From positions 558,001 through 622,000 of the forward strand of contig NHNW01000015.1 of assembly GCA_002786025.1 (NCBI GenBank): DNA of 64,000 nt. Direction: 5' to 3'. The DNA comes from Zasmidium citrigriseum. Taxonomy: Eukaryota > Ascomycota > Dothideomycetes > Mycosphaerellales > Mycosphaerellaceae. The number at the start of each line of letters is the position of its first letter. The stretch's first letter is position 1. A program made the position numbers and the translations under genes. Shown one piece after another: positions 63,486 through 64,000 of this stretch. The notes beneath the pieces are model-generated. The model searched no databases. It was not told the DNA's origin and saw nothing but the letters and a program-made list of their open reading frames with translations.

Positions 63486-64000
63486 ATGGACGAGCAAACA
63501 ACCCTACTCTCCCTCCCGCCAGAATTGCGCGAGCGCATCTACGAATGTGTCGCTCTTTCACACACAACGCGCCACGTCCGGACCATCAGCAACGAAGCAG
63601 GTGGCGTCCCAGACTTCAAAACCACAACCTCCCCTTTGACAGCCGTCTCCCGCCTCATCCACAAAGAATACACCCCGATCGCCGAAAAAGCCACCAAAAC
63701 TCTCTCCTTCACAGCAACAAACTTCAACTTCAGCCCAATAATCACCTACTTCCACCGCCACGTCTCCCTAAAATTCCTCGCTACCCTGCAAAACAACAAA
63801 GCAAACATCCTTGTCAACATACTCATAACAGACCAGGAGAAATATCATCGTGATATTGCGGACTTCTACCCCTGGGCTCTCTTTCTCATCAACATCCAAC
63901 TCGAAGCAAAATATCAAAGCGACAAGCTGACCTGGATGGAGATCCATATCGCGAGACCGCCGACGGAATTCGAGGAGCAGGGCGTGCTCGACAGCGACAC
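63486..64000 (+). CDS. F-box-like fungal protein, partial at right edge
   Basis: The frame opens at the ATG at 63486 and is still open at the window end (171 codons). It starts MDEQTTLLSLPPELRERIYE, the common fungal LPPELRxRIYE F-box-like/2EXR-type beginning, followed by SPLTAVSRLIHKEYTPIAEK, which in this group forms the second helical part. The following region (ATNFNFSPIITYFHR and on) is typical of the family's uncharacterised domain. The C-terminus is missing. It is a different subfamily from the array at 8-17 kb. Confidence 0.8.
   Translation, partial: MDEQTTLLSLPPELRERIYECVALSHTTRHVRTISNEAGGVPDFKTTTSPLTAVSRLIHKEYTPIAEKATKTLSFTATNFNFSPIITYFHRHVSLKFLATLQNNKANILVNILITDQEKYHRDIADFYPWALFLINIQLEAKYQSDKLTWMEIHIARPPTEFEEQGVLDSD

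Overview
The window is nuclear DNA of a filamentous ascomycete. Genes are dense on both strands, introns are short (about 45-70 nt) with GT..AG ends and CTAAC/CTGAC-like branch points, and the gene content is typical of Pezizomycotina: Zn2Cys6 regulators, a HET-domain protein, GH92 mannosidase, an ERMES subunit and fungal F-box families. The expanded F-box-like family suggests a Dothideomycete of the Mycosphaerella type; that placement is inference. I rebuilt exon structures by hand by joining splice sites so that the frame closes and family motifs become continuous. No transcript data were available. I recognised no tRNA, rRNA, CRISPR array or intact transposon.

Layout. 0.5-8.2 kb: a Zn2Cys6 regulator, a small NTF2-like protein, mitochondrial-type cysteine synthase, and, divergent from it, condensin subunit YCG1/Cnd3. 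8.4-17.1 kb: seven consecutive minus-strand F-box-like paralogues, the last a broken copy. They share an N-terminal F-box-like block, a C-terminal T-L-G-x-L-F-D-type block and a short upstream sequence element; one ends in a membrane tail anchor. 17.4-20.9 kb: an Rvs161-type BAR protein with a very large disordered insertion, divergent from KAE1. 21.4-29.7 kb: a Zn2Cys6-family regulator without a zinc cluster, a predicted mitochondrial membrane protein, an F-box protein with a cysteine cluster, GPI19/PIG-P and a secreted GH92 mannosidase. 30-36 kb: CBF5, MMM1, an SDR and a basic chromatin-type protein. 37-41.4 kb: a Dal5-type MFS transporter divergent from a TauD-type dioxygenase, probably a nutrient (sulfonate) uptake and breakdown pair. 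41.6-50 kb: an Mmc1-like mitochondrial protein, a GNAT acetyltransferase, a FAD monooxygenase and a small unknown protein. 50-56.5 kb: a fungal kinase-like protein, VPS1 and VMA1. 57.4-64 kb: an F-box/LRR-like protein, a UPF0145 protein, a HET-domain protein and a partial F-box-like gene cut by the right edge.

How it fits together. Most of the window is conserved housekeeping: chromosome condensation, tRNA t6A formation, rRNA pseudouridylation, ER-mitochondria contact, GPI anchor synthesis and vacuolar function. The accessory parts are the F-box array, the MFS/TauD pair, the FAD monooxygenase region and the HET/UPF0145 end, which carries a short TpA-rich stretch that looks RIP-mutated. The F-box array is the best candidate for something undescribed.
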